A DNA stretch of 64,000 nucleotides, from positions 15,564 through 79,563 of the forward strand of contig CAXBNN010000012.1 of NCBI GenBank assembly GCA_963977135.1, given 5' to 3'. The stretch's first letter is position 1; every line of letters starts with the position of its first letter. Of this stretch, positions 62,238 through 64,000 are shown in pieces. Position numbers and translations under genes: made by a program. This DNA comes from UBA2040 sp963977135 (GTDB lineage Bacteria > Bacteroidota > Bacteroidia > Flavobacteriales_D > Crocinitomicaceae). The notes under the pieces were generated by a model, which saw only the letters and a program-made list of their open reading frames with translations, was not told the origin of the DNA and made no database searches.

Positions 62238-63716
62238 TTATTGAAGAACCAGTTTATATCTTTGGTTTTGATCTTTTGAAATCAGCTCAATGAAGTAAAC
62301 TCCAGATGCCTCATTCAATTCAATTGTGTGTGCAATGCTATTTATGTTCTCTTCAGAAAATACTTTTTCTCCAGCTGTATTAAATACATTAATATCCAAA
62401 CCTTTAAGATCACCAAAATCGAAATTCACGACACCAGTCGAAGGGTTTGGTGAAAACGTAACGTTTTTGAAAAAGCTGTTTTCTTCAATTCCTACAGAAA
62501 CTATTGACGTGCAAGCCGAAGTATCCGTACAACCATTCTCTGTTATTTTGGCGGCATAAATTCCATTCGTCGTTGGGACGAAAGATTGAGAAATCGCACC
62601 AGCAATAGGCGCGTATCCAGCTCCACAATCTAACCATTGATAGGCCGTTCCAGTAACATTAACTGTTAACGTTGGATCGACAACCGTTAAACTTACATCC
62701 ACATTATAAACAGTTAAATTCAAGGTAACTATTGAATCACAACCAGAAGCTGCTCCATTTGGAATTGTATGCGTTATCGAATTTGTGTCAGTATAGTAGC
62801 TATTTCCATCAATCCAAGTAAAGCCGGCACATTCCGTCCTCGTATCTGTTCCTGTTGACGGATTTAATACCGTTAGATGCAGTTTTGCAAGCGAATCGCA
62901 ACCATTCGCTGCCCCTCCAGGTATTAGATACTGAGCAACTTGAGTACTTATCGTATAAGTATATCCATTAATCCATAAAAAAGGTCCGCAAGAAGTTACT
63001 GTTTGTATCCCCATGGGAGTCGGAATTATTGTCAAATCAAGTGTAATAATAGAGTCGCAACCATTTGCTGCAGCATTGGGAAGAACGTGTGTAGCCGTGT
63101 TGTTATTTGAATTATATGTCTGCCCGTTTAACCATATATAACCAGCACATTCTGTTCTCGTATCCGTACTTGTTCCTGGTGTGCATGTTGTAAATTTAAA
63201 ATCTGGTGTTCCATAATGATAGCCAGCTACAACTCCAGTGGAATTATTATTTGGCCCACAACTATTGCAGAATACGGCAGTAGTGTAGGTCAATTGTGAA
63301 TTAACTTGAGTACTAGGTCCATAATAATATTGAGCACCTGCAGTTCCATCACAGTACATCATTAATGAATAGCTGACACCTTGAAGAAGTTGCACAGGAG
63401 TGCTTATTGGTTCATAGGTATAAACTGCTGCAGTGTTTGATGTGCTTGCCTGCTGATGAACAATAGTATTGGTAGAATTATTCCAAATTGTCCATGTATA
63501 ATTCCCTAAAGTGTTCGGTATTCTCTTTCCAAGTTCTGTAACGTTCATGTTAACATTTGGGGTAAACCGAAATCCTCTACCTACGCCTGAATAACTATTC
63601 GTTGAGGTAACAATAACCTGATTAGTTGCCGAAGTGCCTTGACCGTAAGAAAGGTTTGTTACAATTAAAGTAATTAAAATTAGATGATATCTAAAGATAA
63701 AGTAATTGATTTTCAT
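62238..63716 (-). CDS. Secreted repeat protein with type IX secretion sorting domain
   Basis: 492 residues. Sec signal ends NLSYGQ (about 26). A beta-sandwich at about 27-180 precedes three repeats of about 45 residues (TECAGYIWLNG, TSCGPFLWING, TECAGFTWIDG), each closing with NGCDS or SGCDS and a TLDLT-like strand; paired Cys in each suggest disulphides. The C-terminal 75 residues are a type IX sorting domain (TFSPNPSTGVVNFDF, ASGVYFIELIS). It is exported to the surface or medium. A terminator follows the stop. Confidence 0.88.
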   Translation of the reverse strand: MKINYFIFRYHLILITLIVTNLSYGQGTSATNQVIVTSTNSYSGVGRGFRFTPNVNMNVTELGKRIPNTLGNYTWTIWNNSTNTIVHQQASTSNTAAVYTYEPISTPVQLLQGVSYSLMMYCDGTAGAQYYYGPSTQVNSQLTYTTAVFCNSCGPNNNSTGVVAGYHYGTPDFKFTTCTPGTSTDTRTECAGYIWLNGQTYNSNNNTATHVLPNAAANGCDSIITLDLTIIPTPMGIQTVTSCGPFLWINGYTYTISTQVAQYLIPGGAANGCDSLAKLHLTVLNPSTGTDTRTECAGFTWIDGNSYYTDTNSITHTIPNGAASGCDSIVTLNLTVYNVDVSLTVVDPTLTVNVTGTAYQWLDCGAGYAPIAGAISQSFVPTTNGIYAAKITENGCTDTSACTSIVSVGIEENSFFKNVTFSPNPSTGVVNFDFGDLKGLDINVFNTAGEKVFSEENINSIAHTIELNEASGVYFIELISKDQNQRYKLVLQ

Positions 63717-63887
63717 AGTTGCATAATTTTAAATATATTAAACAAGGTACATTTTTTTTCTACAATAAGTTAAATATTTACCAAACATCTAATTTATTCA
63801 ACCTTGTCTACACAGTGGAAAATATCATTAGATTTGAGCTCATATAGATTTAGCCTATCCTGCAGAGCATAAGTGCTCAATAAATTT

Positions 63888-63961
63888 GGGGATGTAGCTC
63901 AGTTGGCTAGAGTGCTTGACTGGCAGTCAAGAGGTCGTCGGTTCGAGCCCGATCTTCTCCA
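63888..63961 (+). tRNA. tRNA-Ala (anticodon GGC)
   Basis: 74 bases forming a complete cloverleaf: acceptor GGGGATG against CTTCTCC (one U-U mismatch), D arm with AGCTCAGTTGGCTAGAGT, anticodon stem CTTGA/TCAAG with loop CTGGCAG, T arm with GGTTCGAGCC. The G3-U70 pair that identifies alanine tRNAs is present. CCA is not encoded. Confidence 0.95.
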
Positions 63962-63968
63962 CTAAATT

Positions 63969-63996
63969 AAAACCTTCTGAAAAGAAGGTTTTTTTG
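63969..63996 (+). terminator. Terminator of tRNA-Ala
   Basis: AAAACCTTCT pairs with AGAAGGTTTT around GAAA, followed by a T run. Confidence 0.9.
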
Positions 63997-64000
63997 TTTT

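Overview
The window is a piece of a low-GC Bacteroidota chromosome, most likely Flavobacteriales and close to Crocinitomicaceae/Fluviicola. The evidence is type IX secretion sorting domains, a PorP/SprF protein, a gliding-motility C-terminal domain, DUF6090 and DUF983 proteins, TAnnTTTG-type -7 promoter boxes, A-rich leaders instead of Shine-Dalgarno sites, and RNA genes without an encoded CCA. The species name is inference; the phylum is well supported.

Layout. 1-1249 is the 3' part of rpsA. 1584-5354 is a large PAS sensor with a SpoIIE-type phosphatase output, followed by a decayed molybdopterin oxidoreductase 3' end on the minus strand (5393-5935). 6020-12570 is a loose set: DUF6090, cupin lipoprotein, prolyl oligopeptidase, GDPD-like lipoprotein, an unknown, and fhs. 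12745-21437 is a surface block: three proteins carrying five DUF3494 (ice-binding-like) domains, then a PorP/SprF protein and an OmpA/PD40 protein. 21648-28333 is an envelope-stress and signalling block: two YtxH proteins, a holin-like membrane protein, an unknown, an AI-2E-type transporter, an AraC-type regulator, a hybrid histidine kinase with a heptad-repeat coiled coil, and a response regulator. 28531-30181 holds three secreted or outer-membrane proteins.

30685-40369 is a same-strand catabolic cluster: class III aminotransferase, carbon-nitrogen hydrolase, VOC protein, Orn/Lys/Arg decarboxylase, ATP-grasp ligase, C45-type Ntn hydrolase and succinate-semialdehyde dehydrogenase. I infer a polyamine or amino-acid to GABA to succinate route that uses enzyme families different from the enterobacterial Puu pathway. 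40381-46468 is housekeeping: thioredoxin, menE, a DnaJ-domain protein, smpB, DUF6962-like, recR, mscL, an RRM protein and the tmRNA gene ssrA.

The tmRNA 3' end and its terminator (46448-46509) recur imperfectly at 61673-61736. The 15 kb between them looks like an old genomic island integrated at ssrA. It is rich in stress functions: a second semialdehyde dehydrogenase, FAD reductase, ferritin, a second AI-2E-type transporter, PepSY-like, DUF4136, lmo0937-type, BON, PRC-barrel, MscS, Cu/Zn superoxide dismutase, DoxX, two MDR oxidoreductases, an NAD(P)-binding protein and a DJ-1/PfpI protein. It also holds several decayed genes and no visible integrase. Three of its promoters share a two-box element (TTGTGAA and TTGTGTAA exactly 28 bp apart, with a -7-like box exactly 30 bp further on), suggesting a small regulon inside the island. 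After the island come a minus-strand type IX secreted protein and tRNA-Ala(GGC).
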